Position numbers and translations under genes: made by a program
Part shown: one piece after another, positions 6,028 to 14,699 of the stretch
How positions within the stretch are numbered: the first letter of the stretch is position 1
How the letters are laid out: each line of letters starts with the position of its first letter
DNA from: an uncultured Porphyromonas sp.
Lineage (GTDB): Bacteria; Bacteroidota; Bacteroidia; Bacteroidales; Porphyromonadaceae
Direction: 5' to 3'
Assembly (NCBI GenBank): GCA_900546675.1
Contig: URDQ01000038.1
Coordinates: 1-19,683, forward strand
DNA length: 19,683 bases
The notes under the pieces: model-generated
Seen by the model: only the letters and a program-made list of their open reading frames with translations
What the model was told of the DNA's origin: nothing
Database searches by the model: none

Positions 6028-8874
6028 TTAGTGCGCTGCGAGCCAATCTTTGCCGGTGCCGATCTCGACGACGAGCGGCACGGAGCACTCGGGCCAGGCG
6101 CCCTCCATCGCTTCACGAACGAGGGCTGTGACACGCTCCAGTTCGTCGAGATAGACGTTGAGGATCAGTTCGTCGTGTACCTGCAGGACGAGGTAGCTGC
6201 GTAGCTGTTGCCTCTTTAGCTCCTCCTCGACACGTATCATAGCGATCTTGATGATGTCAGCGGCGGTGCCTTGGATCGGTGCGTTGATCGCATTGCGCTC
6301 AGCATTGCCACGCTGGGCTCCACGCGCCGTGCGGAGGTTACGCAGCTGCCGGCGACGACCGAAGGCGGTCTCCGTATAGCCTCGCTCGGTGGCAAGCGCT
6401 ATAGCCTCATTCATAAAGGCTTGTATATGAGTAAAAGTGGCGAAGTACTCCTTGATCAGCTCGGCAGCCTCGCCAACGGGGATGTTGAGACGCTGGCTCA
6501 GACCGTAGGGCGTGATGCCGTAGTTGATGCCAAAGTTGGCCGTCTTCGCCTTGCTGCGCATCAGTGGGGTCACCTCCTCGGGGGCCACCTTAAAGACTTT
6601 AGCGGCTGTCGCCGTGTGAATATCATCGCCCGAGAGGAAGGAGTGTATCATCGCTGGGTCTTGGCTCAGATGCGCCATAACGCGCAGCTCCACCTGCGAG
6701 TAGTCCGCACTGAGCAGGACAGCACCGATCGGCTCCTCATGGGTGTGATCCACAGGAGTGCAAGCCGAAAGGCGCGGGGTGTAGTACGGGTCTGCGACAA
6801 AAGCACGACGCAGGGGACGGCCGAGGTCGCTACGGATGGGGATGTTTTGCAGATTCGGATTGCTCGAGGAGAGCCTGCCCGTGGCGGTGACCGCCTGATT
6901 GTACGAAGTGTGCAGCTTGCCATCGGGGTAGCACATCTTGGGCAGCGGATCTATATAGGTGTTGAGCAGTTTGCGCGCCTCACGGTAGTCTAGGATGAGC
7001 GCCACGACGGGGTGGAGCGAGCGCAGCGGGAGGAGCGTCTCCTCGTTGGTCACGTAGTTGCCTGTCTTGGTCTTGCGCGGCTTCTCCATAATCTTAAGCT
7101 CATCAAAGAGCAGTTCGCCGATCTGCTTCGGGCTATTGACCTTGAGGTTAAGCCCTCGTGAGGAGTAGCTCTGTATCTCTTTCTCTAGGCGAAGGACGCT
7201 CTCGAGAAGCTCCTGACGGGAGCGCTGCAGTGCCTCAATGTCGAGGACGATGCCGCGCTGCTCCATGTGCATCAGCACGTAGAGGAGCGGTATCTCCACC
7301 TCGGTAAGGAGTCGCTGCTCGGTAGGGGAGAGCTGCTTGTGCAGGGCATGGTAGAGGCGTAGCGTCACGTAGGCATCTTCGCTGGCGTAGTCGCAGAGGA
7401 GCTTGGGGTCAACGTCGGTGCGTAGTGCAAAGGTTTCCTTAGGCGAGAGATCTTTGTAGCGTATTGTGTCGTAGCGGAGCAAGCCACCCGCCAATTCGTC
7501 GAGGCTGTGTCCCTGGTCGGCATCGATCAGGTAGTGCGCCAGCATGGTGTCGTAGAGCGGGCGCGCCTCGGGGAGTCCGTAGCGTGTCAGCACCTCTAGG
7601 TCAAACTTCGCATTGTGTGCCACCTTGAGCACACGCTCGTCCTGCATCAGATCGGCCAGCGGAGAGAGTATATGCGCAGCCTCCTCAGCGGAATCAGGTA
7701 GCGGGATAAAGTAAGCCTGCCGCTCATCGGCACAGAGCGACATATCGACGATGCCTGCACAGAGCGCATCGAGGCCATCGGTCTCAGTGTCAAAGGCAAC
7801 AACGGAGCTGCCCGCCAACTGCTTAGCGAGCTGGTTCACTGCTTCGTAACCTTTGACTTCGGTAAAGGTCACGCCGACCGTCTTGTAGTTTTCCATAGGA
7901 GCTGCTGCGCTCACGGGACCCGTCACCTCAATTGTGGCTGGCGAACTAGCTGGCGTCGAACTACCGCCAAGGTCAAAGAGACCCACCTGTGGCGTGCTCT
8001 CTGCGGGCTTGCCGATGCGCTTCAGTAGTGAGGTGAAGGCAAACTCCTTGAAGATGCGCTCCACAGCGGCGTGGTCGGGGCCTCGCCACTTCATCTGATC
8101 TGGGTCAAAGGTGACCCCAGGCACGTCGGTCACGATGGTGACGAGATGCCTCGAGAGCATCGTCTGCTCCTTGGCTGCGAGGAGCTTTTTCGCATAGGTC
8201 GGCTTCACTTGGTCAATGCGTGCGTAGATATCTTCGATCGAGTCAAACTCCTCTAGAAGTCGCTGCGCTGCTACCTTGCCAATGCCTGGGCAGCCAGGCA
8301 CATTGTCCGAGCTATCGCCCACCAATCCCAAGTAGTCGATCATCTGCAGCGGATAGCGGATACCATACTTAGCGGTGATCTCGTCAGCGCCTAGTAGTTC
8401 GAAGCCTGACCCTGTGCGCTGTGGTGCAAACATCTGCGCATGCGGTCCGACGAGTTGCCCGTAGTCCTTGTCTGGTGTGACCATGCGCACCTCGTAGCCC
8501 GCCTCGACAGCTTGGCGGCTCAGCGTGCCGATCAGGTCGTCCGCTTCGTACCCTTCGACCCCTAGCAGAGGTATTTGGTAAGCCTGCACCAACTCTTTGA
8601 TATAAGGCATCGAGAAGCGTATCGTCTCGGGTGTCTCGGGGCGATTGGCCTTGTACTCCGGGTACTCCTTGTGGCGAAAGGTTCCTCCTGGCATATCCAT
8701 CGCCACAGCAATGTAGTCGGGTCGCTCCTTCTCAATAATGTCTTGTAGCGTGGAGGCGAAGCCGTAGAGCGCACTTGTGTCGCGTCCCTGCGCATCGACG
8801 AGGGGACGATTGATGAAAGCGTAGTAAGCTCGGTAAATCAGGGCATAAGCGTCAAGCAGATAGAGCGTAGGCAT
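6028..8874 (-). CDS. polA: DNA polymerase I
   Basis: Family A polymerase for gap filling, Okazaki fragment processing and repair; 948 residues, full length, with all three domains. The 5' nuclease domain (about 1-290) shows GYEADDLIGTL near 108-118, TPDKDYGQ near 133-140 and GDSSDNVPGCPGIGK at 186-200. The 3'-5' exonuclease appears intact: FDTETDG (361-367, Exo I), AHNAKFD near 419-425 (Exo II) and YASEDAYVT (496-504, Exo III). The polymerase domain has LLSADYSQVELR (motif A, 720-731), RSKAKTANFGINYG (O helix, 773-786) and QVHDEL (motif C, 898-903). About 18-20 extra residues (roughly 695-717, YYTPRLSACTPVDHTHEEPI) lie just before motif A, where most homologues have a short turn. The gene lies 27 bp downstream of the acetyltransferase, so the two are probably cotranscribed. 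Confidence 0.98.
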   Translation of the reverse strand: MPTLYLLDAYALIYRAYYAFINRPLVDAQGRDTSALYGFASTLQDIIEKERPDYIAVAMDMPGGTFRHKEYPEYKANRPETPETIRFSMPYIKELVQAYQIPLLGVEGYEADDLIGTLSRQAVEAGYEVRMVTPDKDYGQLVGPHAQMFAPQRTGSGFELLGADEITAKYGIRYPLQMIDYLGLVGDSSDNVPGCPGIGKVAAQRLLEEFDSIEDIYARIDQVKPTYAKKLLAAKEQTMLSRHLVTIVTDVPGVTFDPDQMKWRGPDHAAVERIFKEFAFTSLLKRIGKPAESTPQVGLFDLGGSSTPASSPATIEVTGPVSAAAPMENYKTVGVTFTEVKGYEAVNQLAKQLAGSSVVAFDTETDGLDALCAGIVDMSLCADERQAYFIPLPDSAEEAAHILSPLADLMQDERVLKVAHNAKFDLEVLTRYGLPEARPLYDTMLAHYLIDADQGHSLDELAGGLLRYDTIRYKDLSPKETFALRTDVDPKLLCDYASEDAYVTLRLYHALHKQLSPTEQRLLTEVEIPLLYVLMHMEQRGIVLDIEALQRSRQELLESVLRLEKEIQSYSSRGLNLKVNSPKQIGELLFDELKIMEKPRKTKTGNYVTNEETLLPLRSLHPVVALILDYREARKLLNTYIDPLPKMCYPDGKLHTSYNQAVTATGRLSSSNPNLQNIPIRSDLGRPLRRAFVADPYYTPRLSACTPVDHTHEEPIGAVLLSADYSQVELRVMAHLSQDPAMIHSFLSGDDIHTATAAKVFKVAPEEVTPLMRSKAKTANFGINYGITPYGLSQRLNIPVGEAAELIKEYFATFTHIQAFMNEAIALATERGYTETAFGRRRQLRNLRTARGAQRGNAERNAINAPIQGTAADIIKIAMIRVEEELKRQQLRSYLVLQVHDELILNVYLDELERVTALVREAMEGAWPECSVPLVVEIGTGKDWLAAH

Positions 8875-8901
8875 AGTTCAAATAGGGTAAAAAGTAACGG
8901 G

Positions 8902-9507
8902 TTAATCTAGGGATCTGGTAGGCTGGCTGAGCGAGCGAATGACACGGCAGGGATTGCCCACGGCCAGGCTCATCGGGGGGATGCTCTTCGTGACGACACT
9001 CCCAGCGCCAATCACGGAGCCTCGTCCGATGGTTACACCGGGGAGGATCGTACAGCCACCACCGATCCAGACATGGTCCTCGATGATGATCGGGATGCCA
9101 AACTCCCAGCCAGCAGCACGCTCCTCGAGATCCAGCGGATGCCCCACACTGTAGAGCGACACGGAGGGACCGATGAGCACATGGTCGCCGATGGTCACAT
9201 GACCACCATCGAGCATGGTGCAGCCACTATTGATGAAGGTATGACTCCCCACCTCAATCTCGCTCCCATAGTCGCAGAAGAAAGGGGTCACCAGCCAACT
9301 CTCCTCGCCAAGTCCGCCGAGTAGCTCCTGCAGCGCACGATGATACTGCGCCCGCTCCTCGACGGGTATGCGGTGCAGGGCTTGCAGTCGCTCTTTGCAC
9401 CGACTTGCCAAGAGCTGGCGGTCGGTGTCGCTCTGTATATTATAGTAGCGATAACCCTCGGGCTGCGGGGAGGGTACAAACGATAATGGGGGAGTCGTGT
9501 GAGACAT
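8902..9507 (-). CDS. Maltose/galactoside O-acetyltransferase-like hexapeptide transferase
   Basis: A 201-residue acyltransferase of the Maa/LacA/NodL type, which moves an acetyl group from acetyl-CoA to a hydroxyl of a sugar or similar acceptor in the cytoplasm. Residues about 20-70 form the helical N-terminal domain typical of this group. From about 80 to 190 the left-handed beta-helix hexapeptide pattern is clear (IGDHVLIGPSVSLY, IIIEDHVWIGGGCTILPGVTIG, VIGAGSVVTKSIP). The catalytic histidine is expected at H123 in SVGHPLD. The acceptor cannot be told from the sequence. It is the first gene of a probable two-gene unit with polA; a TACCTTTG promoter box lies about 100 bp upstream. Confidence 0.92.
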   Translation of the reverse strand: MSHTTPPLSFVPSPQPEGYRYYNIQSDTDRQLLASRCKERLQALHRIPVEERAQYHRALQELLGGLGEESWLVTPFFCDYGSEIEVGSHTFINSGCTMLDGGHVTIGDHVLIGPSVSLYSVGHPLDLEERAAGWEFGIPIIIEDHVWIGGGCTILPGVTIGRGSVIGAGSVVTKSIPPMSLAVGNPCRVIRSLSQPTRSLD

Positions 9508-9605
9508 ACGGTGAAGCGGTAAAAGCAGAGAGAGGTGCCTGTCATCTCCGCCACGGAGCTAGCAGTGCGATCCTCTACGGAGACTATAGCAACAATCTCC
9601 TACCA

Positions 9606-9613
9606 CAAAGGTA
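9606..9613 (-). promoter_or_regulatory. -7 promoter box for the acetyltransferase-polA unit
   Basis: The minus strand reads TACCTTTG, an exact TAnnTTTG match. It would start transcription near 9599, about 92 nt upstream of the start codon at 9507. No convincing -33 TTG is present at the usual distance. Confidence 0.55.
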
Positions 9614-9646
9614 ACAATAAATCCCCTCTCCTTTCTGTTTCCTTCC

Positions 9647-9832
9647 GCTGGCACTGGAGTTTCACCCGTATGGCACTGCAGTTCCCTCCCGCTTGCACTG
9701 GAGTTTCTCACCTATGGCACTGGAGTTCCCTCCGTATGAAACTGGAGTTTCACCCGTATGAAACTGTAGTTTCTCCCGTATGGCACTGTAGTTTCCTCCG
9801 TATGAAACTGTAGTTTCACCCATATGGAACTA
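9647..9832. repeat. 22-bp tandem array of palindromic units (about 8.5 copies)
   Basis: Units of 21-23 bp follow one another without spacers. There are two subtypes: one reads GTATGAAACT-(GG or GT)-AGTTTCACCC, with a perfect GAAACT/AGTTTC interrupted palindrome; the other reads GTATGGCACT-(GG, GC or GT)-AGTTCCCTCC. The subtypes are interspersed and the rightmost units are the best conserved. The array occupies the gene-free DNA between the acetyltransferase start and the infB terminator. The 22-bp period is about two helical turns. ORFs across it (9535-9813 plus, 9712-9903 minus) are repeat artefacts. Confidence 0.88.
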
Positions 9833-9850
9833 GCTGAAGTGAGGGAGCGG

Positions 9851-9897
9851 CAAAAGAAAAGTGGCGACCGCTCCTCTGTGAGAAGCAGTCGCCACTT
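9851..9897 (-). terminator. infB operon terminator
   Basis: A 10-bp perfect stem AAGTGGCGAC (9859-9868) pairs with GTCGCCACTT (9888-9897), with a partly paired interior. On the minus strand it is followed by a T-rich TTCTTTTG tail. It lies 25 bases past the infB stop codon and ends the rimP-nusA-infB transcript. Confidence 0.85.
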
Positions 9898-9921
9898 AGG
9901 CAAATGTGTTGGGGTAGGGGA

Positions 9922-12900
9922 CTAGAGCTTGCGCCGAACTTCGATCTCCTCAAAGGACTCGATGATGTCGCCCACCTCTACGTTGTTGTAGTTCTTGATA
10001 TTGATACCGCACTCGAGACCTGAGACCACCTCCTTGGCTTCGTCCTTGAAGCGCTTGAGTGACTCTAGCTCGCCTGTATGGATGACCACACCGTCGCGGA
10101 TGACACGCACCTTGTCGGTACGCTTGATCTTGCCATCGGTGACCATACAGCCAGCGATGGTGCCGATCTTGCTCACCTTGAAGGTCTGTAGCACCTCTAG
10201 GTTTCCAGTGACCTGCTCGCGAATGTCTGGCGAGAGCATACCCTCGAGCGCATCGTGTACGTCCTCGATAGCATCGTAGATGACCGAGTAGGTGCGGATC
10301 TCGACACCCTCCTGCTCGGCTAGCCTACGAGCCTGAGCACTGGGACGAACCTGGAAGCCGATGATCACAGCGTCTGATGCCGTCGCTAGCTGGATGTCTG
10401 ACTCGGTGATCTGACCGACACCCTGATGGATGACGCTCACCTGGATCTCCTTCGTAGAGAGCTCGATGAGTGAGTTGGCTAGTGCCTGTACGGAGCCGTC
10501 CACATCACCCTTGATGATAAGGTTAAACTGCTGGAAGTTGCCCACAGCGATGCGACGACCGATATCGTCGAGGGTAAGCATCTTCTGCGTACGCAAGCCC
10601 TGCTCACGCTGTAGTTGCTCACGCTTGACCGCTAGCTCACGGGCGTCCTGCTCGCTCTCCATAACGTTGAAGTCATCACCAGCGGTCGGTGCGCCATTGA
10701 AGCCGAGGATAGAGACGGCTGTAGATAGCCCAGCGGTGTCGACACGCTTGTTGTACTCATTGTACATAGCCTTGACACGTCCGTAGTAGCTACCAGCTAA
10801 GATGAAGTCTCCGATGTGGAGGGTGCCTCGCTGGATCAAGACAGAGGCGAGGTAACCCTTGCCCTTGTCTAGTGAAGACTCGATGACCGAGCCAGAGGCA
10901 CGACGATGAGGATTGGACTTAAGCTCGAGGAGCTCAGCCTCGAGGAAGACCTTCTCTAGTAGATCGGGGATGCCGATATTCTTCTTGGCAGAGATCTCCT
11001 GTACCTGATACTTACCACCCCAATCCTCGACGAGGTAGTTCATACCAGCGAGCTGCTCACGGATCTTGTCGGGATTGGCGCCGTTGACATCGATCTTATT
11101 GATCGCAAAGATGATCGGCACGCCAGCGGCACTCGCATGGTTGAGCGCCTCGATGGTCTGAGGCATCACAGCATCATTTGCCGCAATGACGATGACCACA
11201 ATATCTGTAATCTGCGCACCACGAGCACGCATAGCGGTAAAGGCCTCGTGACCAGGTGTGTCTAGGACGGTGAGGCGACGACCATCGGAGAGGGTCACAT
11301 TGTACGCACCAATGTGCTGCGTGATACCGCCCGCCTCGCCTGCGGTAACGTCCGAACGACGGATGCAGTCGAGCAGCGAAGTCTTACCGTGGTCTACGTG
11401 ACCCATAATGGTGATGACAGGTGGACGAGGCTCTAGATCCTCAGGCTTGTCAGGCTCCTCGTCGGCCGAAATAGCCTCGACGACGTTGGCCGATACGAAC
11501 TCGGTCTCGTAGCCAAACTCCTCGGCAACGATATTGATCGTCTCAGCATCGAGTCGCTGATTGATCGACACCATCATATCGATACTCATACAGGTGGAGA
11601 TAACGTCGGTGACGGAGACATCCATCATATTGGCCAGGTCGCTCACGGTGACAAACTCGGTCAGCTTAAGTACCTTATCCTCCTGCGTGGAGAGCTCCTG
11701 CTCACGCTCAAACTCGGCACGGCGTGCCTCGCGCTTCTCACGTCTAGACTTAGCAGCACGTCCGAAGACGGTCTGCTTGTTGTTGAGCCGTGCTAGGGTC
11801 TCCTTGACCTGCTTAGCTCTTAGCTCGTCCTGCTCTTCGGGAGTCAAGACTGGCTCCTGACGCTTGCTCTTACGTCCAGTGCGACGCTCGTTGCGTCCTC
11901 CGCGCTCATTACGCTGTGTAGCTGCTGTGCGACCGCCCTTCTTGCCAGAGCGATCGTCCTGTATCTTGGCGCCTTCGCTCTTGACATCGACGGCTCCTGA
12001 GGAGATGCGCTTACGCTTGCGACGATTGCTCTCTTTGTCCTTGCTAGACTTGCGAGAGCGTGAGGTGCTGAAGCTACTGAGGTCGATCTTGCCGACCACC
12101 TTGAGCTGTGGCTCGTCCTCCTTCTTAGCAATGCGAAAGATCTCTGTCTCACCCTCGTCCTTGGTCTCGGTAGTAGTCTCTGCCTGGGGCTTAGCCGTCG
12201 GAGCCTCCTTAGCTGCTGGTTCTGATGCGGTAGCGGTTGGTTGCTCGGGAACTTTCTGCTTCGGCTCTTCCTTTGCCTTTGCAGGCTCAGCCTTAGTAGC
12301 TACTGGCTTGATCTCGCTCTGTGCAGGCTCCTTAGAAGCGACAGGTGCTGCGGGTGCTGACTCCTTAGAAGTGTCGCTCTGCTGCTCCTTAGACGGCGCC
12401 TCAGTAGAGGCCTTGGCGCTCTCTACGGTCTTAGCCTCGCTCTTGGTTTCTTTAGTCTCGGGAGCCTTCTTGGTCTCCTTAGGTTCCTTAGTTTCCTTGG
12501 ATTCCTTAGCAGGCGTAGTGGCTTTCGGCTGCTCAGTTGTCGTGCTTGCCTTCGTTTTGGTGGGTTCCTCTGGAGTAGCTTCCTTTTGCTTAGACGTGGT
12601 CGAGCTTGTGCTAGTGCTTTTGGGCTTGCTAGGCTTAGTTGCAGCCTTCGTCTTGGTTGGCTCCTCCTGAGTAGCCGTAGAGGCTTTGGTCGTAGAGGCG
12701 AAGATTGGATTGTTGTGCTTGTCGAGCTCTATACGCCCCACGACGTTGACTTGCGAGGTGCTTGCCTTGGTGGGGATGTCTGGGTCTGCCTGCTCCTTTT
12801 TAGCTACTGGAGCAGACGTCTTCGAGGTTTGCTCCTCGGTGCTATTTGCTTCAGGCTTGGCAGGCTCCTCTGGTTTAGCCTTGGAAGTACTCTTACTGCG

Positions 12901-13101
12901 GAGAAACTTCTTTTTGACTCTCCCTAGAGTCTCCTCATCAAAGGTCGGTGTGAAGTCACGCAGGACGAGGTTAAACTCCTCCTCCGTGATGCGTGTGTTG
13001 GGGTTGTTGTCTACCTCCTTACCCTTGTCGTTAAGGAAGGAGACAAGCGTATTGACTCCGATGTTGAGTTCTTTGGCTAGGCTAAACAGTTTTATGGACA
13101 T
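9922..13101 (-). CDS. infB: Translation initiation factor IF-2
   Basis: The GTPase that brings initiator tRNA to the 30S subunit and promotes subunit joining. It has 1059 residues, long as is usual in Bacteroidota. Residues 1-50 form a small IF2_N winged-helix module (IKLFSLAKELNIGVNTLVSFL). Residues about 60-330 are a low-complexity K/E/T/P/A linker, followed by an R/K/G-rich basic stretch to about 415. A second IF2_N-like segment covers 475-535. The G domain has GHVDHGKT (567-574, G1), DTPGH (614-618, G3), NKID (668-671, G4) and SAK (704-706, G5). Domains II-IV run to the C terminus (KGDVDGS, GFQVRPS and the final EIEVRRKL). It is the last gene of rimP-nusA-infB, with a 112-bp gap after nusA that carries a structured leader motif. 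Confidence 0.98.
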   Translation of the reverse strand: MSIKLFSLAKELNIGVNTLVSFLNDKGKEVDNNPNTRITEEEFNLVLRDFTPTFDEETLGRVKKKFLRSKSTSKAKPEEPAKPEANSTEEQTSKTSAPVAKKEQADPDIPTKASTSQVNVVGRIELDKHNNPIFASTTKASTATQEEPTKTKAATKPSKPKSTSTSSTTSKQKEATPEEPTKTKASTTTEQPKATTPAKESKETKEPKETKKAPETKETKSEAKTVESAKASTEAPSKEQQSDTSKESAPAAPVASKEPAQSEIKPVATKAEPAKAKEEPKQKVPEQPTATASEPAAKEAPTAKPQAETTTETKDEGETEIFRIAKKEDEPQLKVVGKIDLSSFSTSRSRKSSKDKESNRRKRKRISSGAVDVKSEGAKIQDDRSGKKGGRTAATQRNERGGRNERRTGRKSKRQEPVLTPEEQDELRAKQVKETLARLNNKQTVFGRAAKSRREKREARRAEFEREQELSTQEDKVLKLTEFVTVSDLANMMDVSVTDVISTCMSIDMMVSINQRLDAETINIVAEEFGYETEFVSANVVEAISADEEPDKPEDLEPRPPVITIMGHVDHGKTSLLDCIRRSDVTAGEAGGITQHIGAYNVTLSDGRRLTVLDTPGHEAFTAMRARGAQITDIVVIVIAANDAVMPQTIEALNHASAAGVPIIFAINKIDVNGANPDKIREQLAGMNYLVEDWGGKYQVQEISAKKNIGIPDLLEKVFLEAELLELKSNPHRRASGSVIESSLDKGKGYLASVLIQRGTLHIGDFILAGSYYGRVKAMYNEYNKRVDTAGLSTAVSILGFNGAPTAGDDFNVMESEQDARELAVKREQLQREQGLRTQKMLTLDDIGRRIAVGNFQQFNLIIKGDVDGSVQALANSLIELSTKEIQVSVIHQGVGQITESDIQLATASDAVIIGFQVRPSAQARRLAEQEGVEIRTYSVIYDAIEDVHDALEGMLSPDIREQVTGNLEVLQTFKVSKIGTIAGCMVTDGKIKRTDKVRVIRDGVVIHTGELESLKRFKDEAKEVVSGLECGINIKNYNNVEVGDIIESFEEIEVRRKL

Positions 13102-13155
13102 ATATTTCTCTTGATTGCTCGTCTACGGGTGGGGGCTGGTATTTCTTGTCGTTAT

Positions 13156-13197
13156 GATATAGTCCCAGTCACGGTCACCCCCTATACTGTGACTAGC
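13156..13197 (-). promoter_or_regulatory. Putative structured leader motif upstream of infB
   Basis: In RNA sense the motif has GCTAGTC (13191-13197), 24 nt, then GGGACTATAT (13157-13166). The same two words, 21 nt apart, lie in the rplU leader. In both, TAGTC can pair with GACTA and the middle contains GGTGACC or its complement. It ends 55 nt before the infB start codon, inside the operon. Function unknown; a shared regulatory or processing element is possible, as is chance. Confidence 0.35.
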
Positions 13198-13213
13198 TAG
13201 TAGTGTGCTCTGC

Positions 13214-14629
13214 TTACTCCTCGGTAGCTTCGTCTGCTGGCTGAGGCTCTGCGAGCGTCTCTCCTTCCTCTTCCTTGAGGTCTTCGATGATTGCCTGGGC
13301 AATCTCCTTTTGCGTAGGTACGGGACTCTTGAGCAGGTCTATGTTTTCCTGTGGTAGTCCCATCTCCTCTAGCTCCTCAAGGTCAAACTCGGACGAGAGG
13401 ATACGCAGGACACGATCGATGGTCTCTATCTCGAGATCGGTCTTCTTAAGAAGCTCTGTGCGTGAAGTGGTCAGGACGGCACGTGCCGTGTTGAGACCAA
13501 TGTCTAGAAGCATCTTGATGACCCAATCCTCGATCTCATCGCTAAACTCGGAGAGGTAGATATCCTCCTCGGTCGCATCAGCTGCATCACGGAACACCTC
13601 AATCTCAAAGCCTGTCAGGACGGACGCGAGCTTGATGTTGCTGGCGTTCTTACCGATAGCTAAAGGTACATCCTCTGGACGTAGATAAACCTCTGCCTTG
13701 GCGGTCTCTGGATAGAGCTCGATCGAAGAGATCTTAGCAGGACTCAGCGCACGCTGTATGAATAGACTATCGTTCGCCGTGTAGGTGAGGACGTCAATGT
13801 TCTCCCCATGTAGCTCCCGTACGATGCCACGTATACGGCTACCATTCATACCGACACAAGAGCCGACAGGATCGATGCGATCATCGTACGACTCGACGGC
13901 AATCTTGGCGCGGACGCCTGGGATGCGTGCTACACGCTTGATGGTGATCAAACCATCTGCTATCTCGGGGACGTTGATCTCGAAGAGACGCTTGAGAAAC
14001 TCTGGGCTAGTGCGTGAGAGCGTGACGCGAGGGTTGTTGTTCTCATTATCTACACGAGCTATGACAGCGTGGACGCTATCACCCTTGCGGAAGTACTCGT
14101 CAGGGATCTGCTCGCTCTTGGGCATAATGAGCTCGTTGCCATCCTCGTCTACAAGTAGGGTCTCACGCTTCCATACCTGATAGACTTCGGCCGTGATCAG
14201 CTCTCCTACACGCTCTATGAAGGTCTGGTAGAAGTGTTCCTTCTGCAGATCCAAAATCTTGCTCGAGAGGGTCTGGCGTAGATTGACTATGGCACGCCGA
14301 CCGAAGGAGAGGAAGTCTACCGAGTCGGTCACATCATCTCCGATCTCAGCCTCGGGGTCTATCTCAAGAGCCTCTGTGTAGGCTACCTGCTCGTTCTCCC
14401 GCTCGACAGCATCGTCAGCAACCACCTCGCGGGTGCGCCAGATCTCAAAGTCTCCGCTATCCGCATTGATGATCACGTCAAAGTTGTCGTCTGAACCAAA
14501 CATCTTAGCGAGGATGCTCCGGAAGGAGTCCTCTAATACGTGGAGCATCGTCTCCTCGTCTATGTTCTTCAGCTCTTTGAATTCGGTGAGTAGAACCTTT
14601 AAGCTCGTTGATTCTTTCTTTCTAGCCAT
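13214..14629 (-). CDS. nusA: Transcription termination/antitermination factor NusA
   Basis: RNA-polymerase-associated factor controlling pausing, intrinsic termination and antitermination; 471 residues. The N-terminal polymerase-binding domain is at about 1-125, the S1 domain at about 135-205, and two KH domains follow. The KH signature DPVGSCVGMNGSRI is at 253-266 and the second KH region has LAIGKNASNIKLAS (323-336). In many homologues the latter reads AIGKxGQN; the glycine-glutamine pair is altered here. A C-terminal helical segment (370-450) and an acidic tail follow, with no obvious E. coli-type tandem AR repeats. Second gene of rimP-nusA-infB, 70 bp after rimP with no terminator between. 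Confidence 0.97.
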   Translation of the reverse strand: MARKKESTSLKVLLTEFKELKNIDEETMLHVLEDSFRSILAKMFGSDDNFDVIINADSGDFEIWRTREVVADDAVERENEQVAYTEALEIDPEAEIGDDVTDSVDFLSFGRRAIVNLRQTLSSKILDLQKEHFYQTFIERVGELITAEVYQVWKRETLLVDEDGNELIMPKSEQIPDEYFRKGDSVHAVIARVDNENNNPRVTLSRTSPEFLKRLFEINVPEIADGLITIKRVARIPGVRAKIAVESYDDRIDPVGSCVGMNGSRIRGIVRELHGENIDVLTYTANDSLFIQRALSPAKISSIELYPETAKAEVYLRPEDVPLAIGKNASNIKLASVLTGFEIEVFRDAADATEEDIYLSEFSDEIEDWVIKMLLDIGLNTARAVLTTSRTELLKKTDLEIETIDRVLRILSSEFDLEELEEMGLPQENIDLLKSPVPTQKEIAQAIIEDLKEEEGETLAEPQPADEATEE

Positions 14630-14699
14630 ATATGTATGTTGGGTCTCTTCTGTGGGACTAGTGTCTTATCTAATGTAATGATGGGGGAGGGGATCTCTA

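Noticed and set aside
6271..6993. 240-residue plus-strand ORF
   Set aside because: It is antisense to conserved polymerase motifs of polA and resembles no family.
9647..9832. CRISPR array
   Set aside because: Units are contiguous with no unique spacers, and no cas genes are in the window.
9712..9903. 63-residue minus-strand ORF rich in KLQFHT-like repeats, and the plus-strand ORF at 9535-9813
   Set aside because: Both are translations of the 22-bp palindromic array.
11864..12670. 268-residue plus-strand ORF
   Set aside because: It lies opposite the low-complexity linker of infB; its Leu/Val/Ser-rich sequence is the complement of Lys/Glu/Thr codons.
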